DNA of 64,000 nucleotides, from NCBI GenBank assembly GCA_030674185.1, contig CM060312.1, positions 61,378,578-61,442,577 on the forward strand. Direction: 5' to 3'. Position numbers and translations under genes: made by a program. Positions within the stretch are counted from its first letter, which is position 1; every line of letters starts with the position of its first letter. Under the pieces are notes generated by a model. It was not told the origin of the DNA, made no database searches, and saw only the letters and a program-made list of their open reading frames with translations. Of this stretch, positions 1 through 11,258 are shown piece after piece. Source of the stretch: Monoplex corrugatus. Taxonomy: Eukaryota; Mollusca; Gastropoda; Littorinimorpha; Ranellidae.

Positions 1-155
1 GGTTACAGAATGGACTGAAAGACAATTTGCGGAGAACCAGGCTTTGGCACACAACTGGCAGAGCTGGAGGAACCTGGTGACCAGTTCTTTAATGGGGTGC
101 CCCAATGGCATGCCTTCATAACGTCAAGGGGGAAGATGAAGAAGAAGAAGAATCT
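1..155 (+). mobile_element. LINE 3' end fragment (family with GAA/GAC tail)
   Basis: The first 150 bases resemble the C-terminal end of a non-LTR retrotransposon reverse-transcriptase ORF (EWTERQFAENQALAHNWQSW) with frame damage. They end in a GAAGAAGAAG tail. The same end, with similar wording (GAGAGAAACCAACC, TTTGGCACACAAC), occurs at 63650-63760. The copy is cut by the window edge. Confidence 0.6.
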
Positions 156-521
156 GTTTATAAGGTCTTATATATCACTGGGAAGAAAAAATGGTTATAA
201 ATATTTATAGACTTTCTTGAGTATACTGTTCAATCTGTGATCTATGTCAAATGCACGTACTGTTTTAAAGATGTCATGTTTTAGAGATGGTATTTTACTG
301 CCTATGTTTTAGAGATGCCTTGTTTAAGAAAGATGGTGTTTTACTGCCTACGCTGTTGGATGTCATGTTCATACAGGCATGGTTGTACGCAATGATAGTT
401 TTGAAAAGAACTTTTTTTTAGGTGCAGTGGAGATTGCTTTCATTAGTAGCAGTTACTGATAGTTGTAACATACTGTTTCGGTCTTAGCACTGCCTTTTGA
501 TAAATAGGATTACCAGATATT

Positions 522-524
<3 letters not shown>

Positions 525-593
<69 letters not shown>
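525..593. repeat. (TG)n microsatellite
   Basis: An uninterrupted TG tract of about 34 units. Confidence 0.97.
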
Positions 594-594
<1 letters not shown>

Positions 595-1830
595 GATAAG
601 GATCTGTTCATAAGTTCTCCACAGTGTATTTATTTATCTAGTATCTTTCTCGTGTTTTGTTTTGTTTTGTTTTGTTTTGTACATGCCACTATCATTTGGA
701 TTTATAGGCTGCTTCTTTTGCTTCTGCAGGCATGATACAGAAAAATAAACATTTGTTTATAAACAAAAGAGAAAAAGATCAATTAATAGGTGTTATGTTG
801 ATTTGTTTTAATTGTTTTCATTGTCATGAACAGAAAAAAAGTAAAAGCACTGAAATGATGGCAAGTTGATGGGTTTAGGATGGGAGGTTAAACTTGTTAT
901 TTATCCGGTGATCCTCATCTCCATCGTTAACAGAATATACAAAATGGTAGAATTCAGGATGATGTTGAATGGATGGATTGTGTGGAAGAAGCTAATTTTT
1001 ATGATTTATTAATCAAGTGAATTTATTTTATTCATAAGCCTACTGTATATATTTTGTCTGTGATTTTGTTTGTATCTACGGAGTTTCTCAGTTACATGTA
1101 CACGATAGCTATCAGTATATCAGGTGTCATGTTATATTGTTATATCAGTGTTTTCACGATAATTGTTAATATATCAGATGTCATGTCATATCAGTGTGTT
1201 TCTTGCTGTCATGGTTTTGCCTTGTTATGGTGACATCCGTATTGTTTGACTGGTACTTTGCCTACATCTGTTTATACAGTCACGAACAAATTGGAAATTT
1301 TGTGAACAGTGTCCATCTCATGCGATAATAAGATTGTGTAATCGTATCTTTAAAATTGTTTTGTGTGTGTGTGTGTGTGAATGAGGTAGGGCAAATCTTT
1401 TCTTATATTGTGCGATACATAGCAAATCTTATGTGATATTTGTATTAACTATGTAAATATTTTTTTTGTTTTTTTTTTGGTCATGTGGACTTTTTGTGAT
1501 ATTTGGATTACTTTGTAAATAATCTATTTGGTCGTGTAAATAATCTGTGTGGTGGCGTGGACATGTTGGTGTGAACATTTTGTAGAGGGTGTCATTTTTC
1601 TGCACTGACCTTCCAACACTTTGATTGCATTGATATCAACACTGTGTGGATATTGGTATAATATTGTCACACAGTCATTTGTGTACATATTAGTATGAAC
1701 TGCATTGCACAGTTTTGTGTGTATAAAGTTGTGAACCATGGACTTGTGGTTCCTAGTGTGACAGCATCCCTATCATTTTATGAAGCTTACTTCCTATATA
1801 TGGTGATGGGTGTGCATGCCACAGACTGAC
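594..1830. other. AT-rich non-coding stretch
   Basis: I see no gene or recognisable element. There are short local repeats around ATATCAGGTGTCATGTTATA (1115-1190) and NTTTGGATTACTTTGTAAATAA (1500-1545). Confidence 0.5.
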
Positions 1831-1831
1831 T

Positions 1832-1960
1832 CTGTGTGTGTGTGTATATGCACGTGCTTGTGTGTTGTGTGTGTGTGTGTGTGTGTGTGTGCGCGTGCGT
1901 GCGCGTGCGTGTGTGTGTGCATGTGTGCGCGTGCGTGTGTGTGTGCATGTGTGCGTCACT
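1832..1960. repeat. (TG)n and (TGCG)n microsatellite
   Basis: An imperfect TG tract with TGCGCG variants. Confidence 0.95.
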
Positions 1961-2221
1961 GTGTGACACTATTTGATTACATTAGTTTGAATTTGATTTT
2001 GGATATACATGTATGGTGATTGGGGCAGGTGTATTGATTATGATCAGTGTAATATAGTTCACTGCCAGTGAATTAAAAAGCAGGAGATTTTTTTTAACAG
2101 AAGTATTCAGCATTCTATAAAAATGCTGCTTCCATACCTTGGAGCCATTTCTATGAATCATGTAAATGATATCATATGTAAATTATTGTTGAAATTCGTC
2201 TGGATCATGTGATGGCACCAT

Positions 2222-2400
2222 ATTATTTTAGAAATGATGATGTAGACAATGATAATGATTATAATAGTAATAATGATATCATAATAACAATAGTAATGAT
2301 GATGATAACTACAATAAAGATAATGGTGATGATGATAATAAACTAATATTGATGATAATAATAATAATAATAATAATGATAATAAGATGATGATGATGAA
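2222..2400. repeat. AT-rich trinucleotide repeat (ATG/ATA)n
   Basis: Runs of GATGATGAT and AATAATAATAAT. Confidence 0.9.
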
Positions 2401-2642
2401 ACCTGGATTAGAAGCGTTGAGCCAGAATTAAAGAGACAGTCGTCAGAGTGGCACACTCTTGCCTCTCCAAGGCCCCTCAAGTTCAGAAGCAAGCAGGGAA
2501 ATGAAAGATGATGATACATGCCTATGATAACAAGGATACATTGAGTGGGCACTGTATTCCAGTGGGACAATAAGCTGTTAGTCCAGACTAGTACAGGATG
2601 TTTTTGATGAAGATAATAAGTACCTGCAATCTCCAAAAAATA

Positions 2643-2836
2643 TTAACCCTTTGACTCCCACACCCTGTCCATCAGCATTCTGTATTGCCAACCATTCTGG
2701 AGAAGCAAAAACTGAACCCCTTTACTCCTTCACCCTATCCACAGGCTTCCTTCAGGAAGCTGATGGTTAAGGTGAGGAAATCAAAGGGTTAAGTTTTTTG
2801 CAGTTAGTGGATAGGGTGCAGGAGTCAAAGGGTTAA
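2643..2836 (+). mobile_element. TTAA foldback element, copy 1
   Basis: TTAA-bounded 194-bp element beginning TTAACCCTTTGACTCCC and ending GGAGTCAAAGGGTTAA. Its arms are complementary and it has an internal hairpin at the centre. Arm A (with TCTGTATTGCCAACCAT, AGCAAAAACTGAA) is on the left. Confidence 0.85.
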
Positions 2837-2859
2837 ACACCAATAGATGATTCACCATA

Positions 2860-3135
2860 GACATTGCACGATAACACATCTGGCCTCAAAGCAGAGAGGG
2901 TAACTCCATTTATGATGTCATATCAGTGGAACACTTTGCCACACCTGCCTATTCTCCAGGTATTAGTCTCCCAGACCTTGATCTATTCTCCAGGTTAAAA
3001 GAACCCCTCATGGTGGTAAATAGGTGCAACATATCAACTCTGGTTGCCAAACAACAGGCGTTTTCTGCCTTCCCATCGGATGGGAATTGGTTATTCCAGA
3101 GAAAGGATGTTACATACGAAGAATATGGAAAAATA
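2860..3135 (+). pseudogene. mariner (DD34D) transposase relic, C-terminal catalytic part
   Basis: One frame carries LHDNTSGLKAE (HDN at 2867-2875), matching the second catalytic Asp block of mariner transposases. After a frameshift near 2925 the next frame carries HFATPAYSPGISLPDLDLF and SRLKEPL, matching the third Asp block (HPPYSPDLxPxDYxLFxxLKxPL). Allowing for the shift, 34 residues separate the two Asp residues, the DD34D spacing. A degraded C-terminus follows (WLFQRKDVTYEEYGK). No terminal inverted repeat is recognised. It lies directly after a TTAA foldback element. Confidence 0.65.
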
Positions 3136-3139
3136 TTGA

Positions 3140-4368
3140 TCATTATCATTTTTAATAGATTTTTATAGACATGTTCTCACTATGTATTGGAATACCCTTG
3201 TAGAATGTAAATGAAATGAAAAAGTTGTCTTCTTCAGAATGCTTGTTTTCTCTTTTATTTTCAGTTCTTTTAGCAGGATCTTCATTAGCTAAAATGTTCT
3301 GTCCTGTGATTTGTGGGTTCAGCTCTTGTTCACACTCATTTGTCAGTTGGTGAGCTTGTCGCAACTGGCAAGCTTTTCAGAGTGCCACAGATTGTTCCAT
3401 CAGGGTTGACCAGTCTTTTTATTAAAAGTCATGAAGCTTAGTTGTTTGCTGGGCTTTATCCACAAGTATTTGCTTTTACATAGGACAAAGTTAGTGGACC
3501 TGAGATTGTTTTTGGACTTCATTGTTCTGGGTTTAAACCTGTTCTGCAGTAGACTTAAAACACTTCCAGGTGCATGAACTTCTGTAAGACTCAAGACAAG
3601 GACTAGTTTCAATATGCACTATGTTTAGGGCATTTGTGCCCTTGCACATAGCAGAACACACCATACAGTGCTCCATATAGTGGGAAGAATAGCCTGAACA
3701 GTTCAAGCAATTACAGCAGTGATACTTAATTTGAAACTAGTTGTGTAGTTTCAAAATTTTGTAGCTTTAGTTTAAACCTTTGGAGTCTGACCTTATCTGT
3801 TTTCTCTTCAGACTGAATGGTTGTTGATCTCCCTTTCATATTTATTGTTAAAATTATAATATTTCATGTGCAGCCTGTAATTGTGCCTGTTATAGAAATA
3901 ATGGTGTGTTTTTTTAACCTTGTGTACACCGTTTTTTTTTTTTTTGAATTGGCTTTTCATTTGGACTGAAACCAGTTCTGCTGAACTGCTATCCAGCCAT
4001 CAGTAGTCTTCACCCTGCCCCCACCCTGATGTCGTCTTCAGAGATTCCTGTTTTGCTTTGTTTTATATTCTGGATCAAGATCATACAGTTTACTCTGTCA
4101 AGTAAAAGGATTCTGATCTCGTTTTCTTTTCCTGTCTTCATGGTGTTGTTTGTTCAGAAAAAAACCTTCTTTCCCTTTGGGGCAATGACAATCTGTCCAC
4201 ATTTGCTTTACTTTATAGTCGGTCCCTTTTGATAAAAATTTCTAAAAATTCGATCAATCCACTCTTGGCTACATCATCCTAGTAGCTTTGTGAATGCAAA
4301 GTTTGTTGTAACTAGAGACGTGTAAAAATGTTCATGATTAAAACAAATATGAGGAACTGAATTCTGCA
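3140..4368. other. non-coding stretch
   Basis: Nothing recognisable beyond short chance ORFs. Confidence 0.5.
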
Positions 4369-4554
4369 AACTCTCTCTGTCTTTGTCGCTCTCTATCTCT
4401 CTGTCTCTCTGCAGACTCGCTGTCTCGGTCTCTCTTTCTCTGTCTTTCTCTGTTTCTGTCCGTCTGTCTGTCTCTCCCCCCACCCCCTCTCTCTCTCTCT
4501 CATATGCACATAACCTGCACACATGTGTGCACGCATGCACACTGTCTGTCTCTC

Positions 4555-4589
<35 letters not shown>

Positions 4590-4640
4590 ATATGCACATA
4601 ACCTGCACACATGTGTGCACACATGCACACACATACACAT

Positions 4641-4699
<59 letters not shown>

Positions 4700-4735
4700 A
4701 CACACAAAACCAACCAACCACACACACACACACCC
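4369..4735. repeat. compound (CT)n / (CA)n tract with ~100-bp duplication
   Basis: CTCTCT, C-rich and CACACA tracts. The block CATATGCACATAACCTGCAC with adjacent C- and CT-runs occurs twice. Confidence 0.95.
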
Positions 4736-4857
4736 ATAGGGAACTTTTGAATGGCTCAATCTTTTGGATTATCCAGATGGTTGAGTGTATATTTGCTGCT
4801 GTAGCAGTACCTGTGCTATCATGATCAACTTATGTAACTGTACGAACAACAGAAATT

Positions 4858-4858
4858 C

Positions 4859-4898
<40 letters not shown>

Positions 4899-4962
4899 TG
4901 CAGAAATTCTTAGTATCTGTGTGTGTGTGTGTGTGAGTGTGTGTGTGTGTGTGTGTGTAAGA
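4858..4962. repeat. (TG)n microsatellite, two blocks
   Basis: Two TG tracts separated by GCAGAAATTCTTAGTATC. The same AGAAATTCTT word precedes the first block. Confidence 0.95.
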
Positions 4963-5517
4963 GAAAAAGAGAGAGAATATGTGTGTTTTTATATTTTTGT
5001 TTAAGTTTCTGTGATATATGCTGGGTTTTGTTGTTTTTGTTTTGTTGGGTTTATTTTTCCGGTGGGGGGGGGGGGGGGGTTGGGTGGTGGTGGTGGTCAG
5101 TATCCCTCTGTCTTAGTTGCTGACATTTACATTGCATAATTTGTGATATTGTACATTAACTACGGTGTGGTTACAGTTCTACTTACTGTTGGTTTGAGCC
5201 TTTTTTTTTCCCCCCCTCATTCTAGGCAGAAAGTGAATGCCAAGATTATATGCTGAAGAGCAAAAAACCAGAACATGGAGTCACCCCATAGAAAGGGAAC
5301 ATAATTGTCCTGATACATCTCGGTAAGACTGTTGAGACAAGTCAGATAACAACAGAAGAAAGAGTGAAGAAATAAAGAAATTCTAACACTGCCAGTGTCA
5401 ATGTTATGTAGGCACCAATAGAAACGGTGGCTGTACAGCTTTGCGAAGAGACTACCAGACATTGTGCTTTTCTTCCTTGCTGTAGAAATGAAGGTTGGAT
5501 GGGACTTTCAGTTGAAG

Positions 5518-5768
5518 TTCAATCCTTCGATTCCCACACCCTGCATTGTCAACCATGCTAGCAAAGCAAAAACATAAACCCTTTTGACTCCCGCACCCTA
5601 TGCACCAGCTTCCTGATTGTCAACCATATTAGCAAAGCAAAAATGTAAACCCTTTCACTCCCTCACCCTATCCACCAGCTTCCTGCGGGAAGCTGGTGGA
5701 TAGGGTGGGGGAGTCAAAGAGTTAAGTTTTTGCAGTTGGTGGATAGGGCACGGGAGTCAAAGGGTTGA
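5518..5768 (+). mobile_element. TTAA foldback element, copy 2, with duplicated left arm
   Basis: 251 bp, longer than the other copies because the left arm (ACCCTTTTGACTCCCGCACC to AGCAAAGCAAAAA) is present twice in tandem. The central hairpin GCTTCCTGCGGGAAGC is intact. The outer ends are decayed (TTCAATCC and GGGTTGAA). Confidence 0.8.
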
Positions 5769-5994
5769 AAAAAGTTCATCCATGAGTTGATGATTGTATA
5801 ATCACGTGAGATGTAGATCAAGGGCTGGAATGTAGCTTGCAAAGCACAAATTGTAGTCTGAAACATAAAATTGATTTGTTCACTTCACGTTTTAATGTGC
5901 CAGTCATTCTGTAGTATTGTCTTTGCATTTGATAGATATAGATGTAGGTGTGGTCTAACACCACCACATCCCTGTTTCAAGACTATGCCAGCAT

Positions 5995-6189
5995 TTGACC
6001 CTTTAACTCCAGCACCCTATGCACCAATTGCAAAAACTTAACTCTTTGACTTCCACACCCTATCCACCAGCTTTTTTGCAGAAACTGGTGGATAGGATAT
6101 AAGGGAGTCAGAGGGCTATGTTTATCCTTTGCTAGCATGGTTGACAATGCAGGATGCTGGTGGACAGGGTGCAGGAGTCAAAAGGTTCA
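5995..6189 (-). mobile_element. TTAA foldback element, copy 3 (inverted)
   Basis: The arms are in reverse order relative to copy 1: the short arm (TGCAAAAACTTAA) is on the left and the GCTAGCATGGTTGACAATGC arm on the right. The ends are diverged (TTGACCCTTTAACTCC and GGAGTCAAAAGGTTCA). Confidence 0.8.
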
Positions 6190-6329
6190 GAGTTTTGCAC
6201 TGGATTGGTGAATCTGCCGAATGGTGGCTGGCTAGTTTGGGTAAAGCACATATGGAACTGTCTGAGTGCAGTGAATCCATGCTGAGTGAATTCCTGCTAT
6301 GAGTTCCATTTTCTGGACTAAATAGAATC

Positions 6330-6968
6330 ACCCATGTGTATTATCTCTTCATTTGTTGAAACAGCCATTGCTTGCTTTGGTGTGTACACAACACATGCTG
6401 GACCTTCTTTGTGTGGAAGTCACCATTTGTGTGGAAAACACGTTTGTGTCTACATATGCTTGACATTTGTGTGGAAGGTACTTTTTTGTGTGTGCAGAAC
6501 ATTTTTTGTGGAAGACACATTTTTGTATATGGAAGAAATCTTTTTGCATAGAAGACCCTTTTATGCAGAAGATGTCTTTGGAAGACAGAAAAATATGAAT
6601 TGGATAGAGCAGTTTGTGGACTTAAACATTTCACTTATTTTCTGTGTTTTACTAGCTTTAAGTAGAAAGTTGGTGAATAAGGATTAGAGAACGAAAGGAT
6701 GAGATCTGTTGGTTTTTGTTTTGTTTTTGTTTTTCCTCCCTATTTCCTTTTGTAAAAAGCTGATCTCAAAGGTCTGTGACCACACCAGATCATTAAGCTT
6801 TCTGTGGGACTGAGTTCAGTGTTTTGTTTTTGGCAGAATTTTGATGATGATGATTGTATACACAGCTCAGAGGTTGTAACTTAAAAAAAGTATTATTATA
6901 ATAATCTTGTTACAATAAAAGGACCTTATTAAAGATAACTCTGAAATACGAGGTATTCTCTGTCTTTC
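6330..6968. other. non-coding stretch with degenerate short repeat
   Basis: From 6410 to 6590 a degenerate ~30-bp motif (TTTGTGTGGAAGNCAC) recurs about seven times. This explains the ORFs on both strands. Otherwise nothing is seen. Confidence 0.5.
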
Positions 6969-7033
6969 TTAATGTCCTCTCTCTCTCTCTGTCTGTCTCT
7001 CCATCTGTCTGTCTCTCTCTCTCCCTCTCTGTC

Positions 7034-7091
<58 letters not shown>

Positions 7092-7110
7092 ACTCGCTCT
7101 CTGTCTGTCT
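6969..7110. repeat. (CT)n/(GTCT)n microsatellite
   Basis: A pyrimidine tract of CT and CTGT variants. Confidence 0.95.
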
Positions 7111-7284
7111 ATCTCTGATCTGTCTTTCTCTTCTTCACTTCCTCTGCCTTCCCTTTCTTCTTCTGTCTTTGCGTTTTCATTTCTGCTTTGCTCGATGTCA
7201 AAATTCAGTTTTATCCATTGATGGATACACACAACACGTGCACATGTGCACATGCATGACACACGTACGCATGCCTGTGCATGC

Positions 7285-7495
7285 GCGCGCACACACACAC
7301 CACACACACACACTCACACACACACACACGAATGCATACATGCATGCCCTCCTGTGCCCTCCTTGTCATGAAATTTCCTTATAGACTCATTATTGCACAC
7401 ATCACACACACACACACAACACACAACACACACAACACAACACAACACAACACAACACAACACAACACAACACAACACAACACAACACAACACTG
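7285..7495. repeat. (CA)n then (CAACA)n repeat
   Basis: CA tracts at 7290-7340 and about 7405-7440 are followed by at least ten CAACA pentamers ending near 7492. Confidence 0.95.
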
Positions 7496-7983
7496 ATTTT
7501 AGATATTTTGCTAGCAGCAGTCACTTTTTCCTGTTGATGGGAAGATCTTTAGCATCTTACTCTTAGAATCACACATTTGGCCGGATCAAGTTTGCTTGTC
7601 ATGGCCTCCCTTTTTTTCTTTTTCTTTTCTAGGTTTTTTTTTCTTTTTCTTTTTTTGTTTTTTCTTTTCTTTTTAAAAAAATTTAATGGCATTTACAGAG
7701 TATGCCTAAAAAAAAAGGGAAGAATGTTCATCTGGTTTGAACATTTTGGTTATCGTTGCTTTTTTCTTTTTCTTCTTTTTTTTTTTCTTTCTTTTTTCTT
7801 GTGATACTGCTAAAAATGGCTGTTGTTTTTCAGTAGATAAGGTCAGGTATGTGCATTTTTCAGGGTTTGTTGTTATTAATTGTCATTGTTTCTGATTTGG
7901 TGTTTTCTTTTGTTGTTGTATTTGCTGTGTGTAGTTAAGTTAGCATTTTTGAATTTCTCTCGCTTTTTGTTGTTTTTGTTAAG

Positions 7984-8075
7984 TCCCCCCCCTCCCCCCC
8001 CCCTCCCCCCCCCCCATACCCATACCCCCACACACACACCCATACCCATACCACCCTCCCCCCCCCCCACACACA
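7984..8075. repeat. poly-C and (CCCATA)n tract
   Basis: Interrupted C homopolymers with CCCATACCCATA. Confidence 0.9.
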
Positions 8076-8088
8076 CATTAGACTAACT

Positions 8089-8238
8089 TTAACCCTTTTA
8101 CTCCCACACTCTATCCCACCAACTGCAGAAACTTAGCCCTTTGACTCCCTCATTGTATCTTGTAGGAAGCTGGTGGATTGGGTGAGGGAATCAAAAGGTT
8201 AACTTTTTGTTGATGCTGGTGGTCAGGGTGCGGGTTAA
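8089..8238 (-). mobile_element. TTAA foldback element, copy 4 (inverted, shortened)
   Basis: 150 bp between TTAA (8089) and TTAA (8238). The right arm is internally deleted and lacks the GTCAACCATGC segment; half of the central hairpin stem is also lost. Confidence 0.75.
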
Positions 8239-9479
8239 CACGTGAACACAAGCTGTACACATTCTTCATCTTCGTCTTAGGCAGGCTAAAATTCCTGTGA
8301 GCACTCCTTGTCTAATAAGCATGTAAGATACCTCACAGAGAGAGCAGGTTTTTCCATGCATGACCTTTCTTTATTTTGTCATAAAGATAGTCATACTCTG
8401 TTTTTGAGGATTTATGAAGAGAATTTAGAGAAAAATACGGGTGAATAATCTGGAAAGCAGAATGTTTTTTTTTGAGGAAAAGAAAGCATGACGGGAAAGA
8501 GGAACCTCTAACTACCTAAAGGCAAATTGGATAGCTCTTGTGGTTCCAAAATGGTGGTAGACCATAATTTGTGCACATGCAGTAACCCACTTTGATACCT
8601 GCTTAAATCATTCTCAACTCGTAGAGAAGAGTATGACTTAGAACATACCAAACTAAGTTAACATGTAAATAGCTTGTATTTGCATCATTCTGTTCTAGAA
8701 TCTTACACTACAGAATAATACAGTTCAGAACAGAATGTACTGAAATCTGAATCAATGTGTCTGACAGTGTTCAAGCAAATATGAACCAGAAAAATACAAA
8801 AATGAAATCAGCATGTATATTTGAAATAACAAAATGTGACAGGCAGAAATGTTTTTGTTTTTTTTGTTTCTAATTTGCCGTTGTCAGGTGTGTGCAGAAG
8901 AAAACAAAGAATAAATGCAGGCAACTAAGCACAGAAAACAGTAGCAAACATCTGCCTTTTTCTCTTATCAGACACCATGATTGGAAAGTTGTCTGTTGTT
9001 TTTTTGTGCTGAGTGTTGTACATTCATTCTTTGTTGTCTTTAGCAGATGGTTGACAAAGGCTAGTTGGCCAAAAGAATTGCATTTGTCTTGTCTTGTTGT
9101 ATTAAATGTTCATTTTGTTTCTAGTTTTGTCATTTTTCTGGTCAGAATGTACTGAATCAAAAGTTTATTATGTGAACAGCATATATTAACATCATTTTAT
9201 TCTAGAATCCTACAGAAGGACATGGATCAGAGTTGAACACACTGAACTAACGCTAACATGTTAAAAGCACTTCATTTTGTTCAGAAACTTGAGGAACTTT
9301 CTTGAGACATCTAGGCACCCTGAAAAGACAGGAAAAATAGAAACAAAAGAGAATGCAGCACTTGCTTGTTTTGAAGCTATTGAGTTAAAAGTTGCTTCTC
9401 TGTCAGATTTGTTTTGCTTCGTACAGAGCATAAAACTTATGAGAAGATTTTGAACGTTGTACATTTCTTTTACAGTAAT
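8239..9479. other. AT-rich non-coding stretch
   Basis: No gene or known element. CTAGAATCYTACA and GAACACACTGAACTAACGCT-type words occur twice (8690-8760 and 9205-9255), suggesting an old duplication. Confidence 0.45.
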
Positions 9480-10290
9480 AGCACATTAAACTGACAAAGA
9501 CTTTGTGGTAAATAACTTTCTGTTGCAGTGGGCGTACACTTTGTAACATAAATAATGAAAGTGACAAAGAAATTAAGTGGTAAATACCATTCTACCCCAA
9601 TGTTTATACGTAGTAACATATAAAATTGGCAAAAAATTGTAATGAGCTATATCTTTTGATCCCAGTGCTTTATACTTAGTAATACGAATAACGAAATTAA
9701 CAAAGATTTTTGGTAGTAGAGGCCGTTCTGTCATAGTACTTATGATTTAGTAACGTGAAACTACCAAAGAATTTTGGTAGTAGATACCTTTCTACTCTAG
9801 TGCGTATGCTTATTTACATGAAACTGCCAAATTTGGTTGTAGATATGTTTCTACTTCAGAGCTTTTATTTAGTAACTTATGAAAGTGCCAGGCCAGAAAA
9901 TGTTAAACTTAAGAGTGCTTATGCTTTATAATGTATGAAACTACTAAAGAATTTGAATGGTGAATATACCTTCCTACTGAAATGTTTAAATTTTGTAACA
10001 TACAAAACTGCCGAAAAATTTTAATGATGGAATACCTGAAATACCTTTTTACTCTAGTGTGTATTGTTAATAATATATGAATCTGTGAAAGAATTTAAAG
10101 GAGAATATTGTACTGTGGCGCCTGTACTTTGTAATGTATGAAACTGCCAAAGAATTTTAATGATAAATACCTGAAATACCGTTCTATTTTAGTGCGTATA
10201 TTTTATAGTCATGAAACTTTCATAGAATTTTAGCAGTAGATGTCTTTTTATCCTAATGCTTTACACTAAGACATCACAACTTGTTGTCAA
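9480..10290. repeat. degenerate ~85-bp tandem repeat
   Basis: About ten diverged units contain TAGTAACRTGAAACTGCCAA, AGAATTTTRGTAGTAGATAC and CTTTCTACTCTAGTGC. It is ancient and AT-rich, immediately upstream of the candidate exon at 10320. Confidence 0.75.
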
Positions 10291-10319
10291 GTTGTACATA
10301 TTTCGCTTTTTATTTTCAG

Positions 10320-10379
10320 AATGTGAACAAGGATCGGCAGACCAGTGAAGCACTGCAGACGGTACCAGACCACAACTGA
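10320..10379 (+). CDS. probable terminal coding exon of an unidentified plus-strand gene
   Basis: A strong acceptor (TTTTATTTTCAG) is followed by a 20-codon open frame, NVNKDRQTSEALQTVPDHN then TGA. The next ~300 bases are more GC-rich and complex than the surrounding AT-rich DNA, as a 3' UTR would be. No other exon of this gene is visible upstream, so at least 10 kb of intron would precede it. I do not recognise the protein. The alternative is a non-coding or chance splice site. Confidence 0.35.
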   Translation, partial: NVNKDRQTSEALQTVPDHN

Positions 10380-11258
10380 TGGCATGGTGCCCGCTAGGAT
10401 CTCACCGTCTGCTCTTCTGCTTGTACGTTTCTACCTCCTCGCCTGTCTGGTTGCTCACTGGGGGTCAGCTGCTTGTCAATCATTGACTACCAAGCTGCCA
10501 GTGGCATGAGTTGGCAGACCGGATCCTTCACCCAGGCTCCCAGACTGACCATTTGAGAGTTTGCTCAGGACGCAGAAGGCGGCGCATCATTCCTGGCCCT
10601 CCGTCAATCGGACCCACCATTACCCCCCAAGGATGGGTTATGAATATTCCTTATTGCCAATCAATCCACGGTCAAGGGTTGACTAGTCTGTCTTCTTCTT
10701 CTTCTTTTTTTTTTCTTTCTTTTTTTGTGTTTTTTTGTTGTTGTTTTTTTGTTTTTTGTTTTTTTGGTCAAATATGAATATCAGTGTTTTTCCTGTTTGT
10801 GTATGCTTGTTTCTTAATTGTGCAAATATCAGAGTTGAAAATATATCACATTGTCAGACTGTGTAAAATTTTGTAAGCAGAAACATGTTTTGCAGTGACG
10901 TTGCTGCAGAAGTGAATCATGACGTATATTATTATTTGTGTCCACCCCCCACCAGTTACATAACAGTGGAACTGTATGTAAATAGGATGTATTGGTATAT
11001 AAAGTATAATTTTTGTTCTGTCCATACATCTATGCTGCCTTAGTGGTGTTGACCCCCACGCCACACACAGTCTGGTTCTTCTCAACACACCACCAACCTC
11101 AGGTTTATTCAGTTGAAGCCCCAGTGTCAAGAAATTCAGGGGAGCCAGCGACATAAGACTAGTATGGGGTGTCCACCAGAGGAGACCTGGCACTGCTGCT
11201 GGGTCATTTTGGTGAAGTTCAGCAGTGCTTGTTCTGTTCCAACTTACTAAGGACACTG
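10380..11258 (+). other. possible 3' UTR and flanking DNA
   Basis: Sequence following the candidate terminal exon. It has no long conserved ORF. It contains a T-rich tract (10690-10775) and then unique DNA up to the 37-bp minisatellite. I found no clear AATAAA close to the exon. Confidence 0.2.

Noticed and set aside
4274..4759. 161-codon Cys/Val/Arg/Glu-rich ORF
   Set aside because: It is explained entirely by GT and GA microsatellites.
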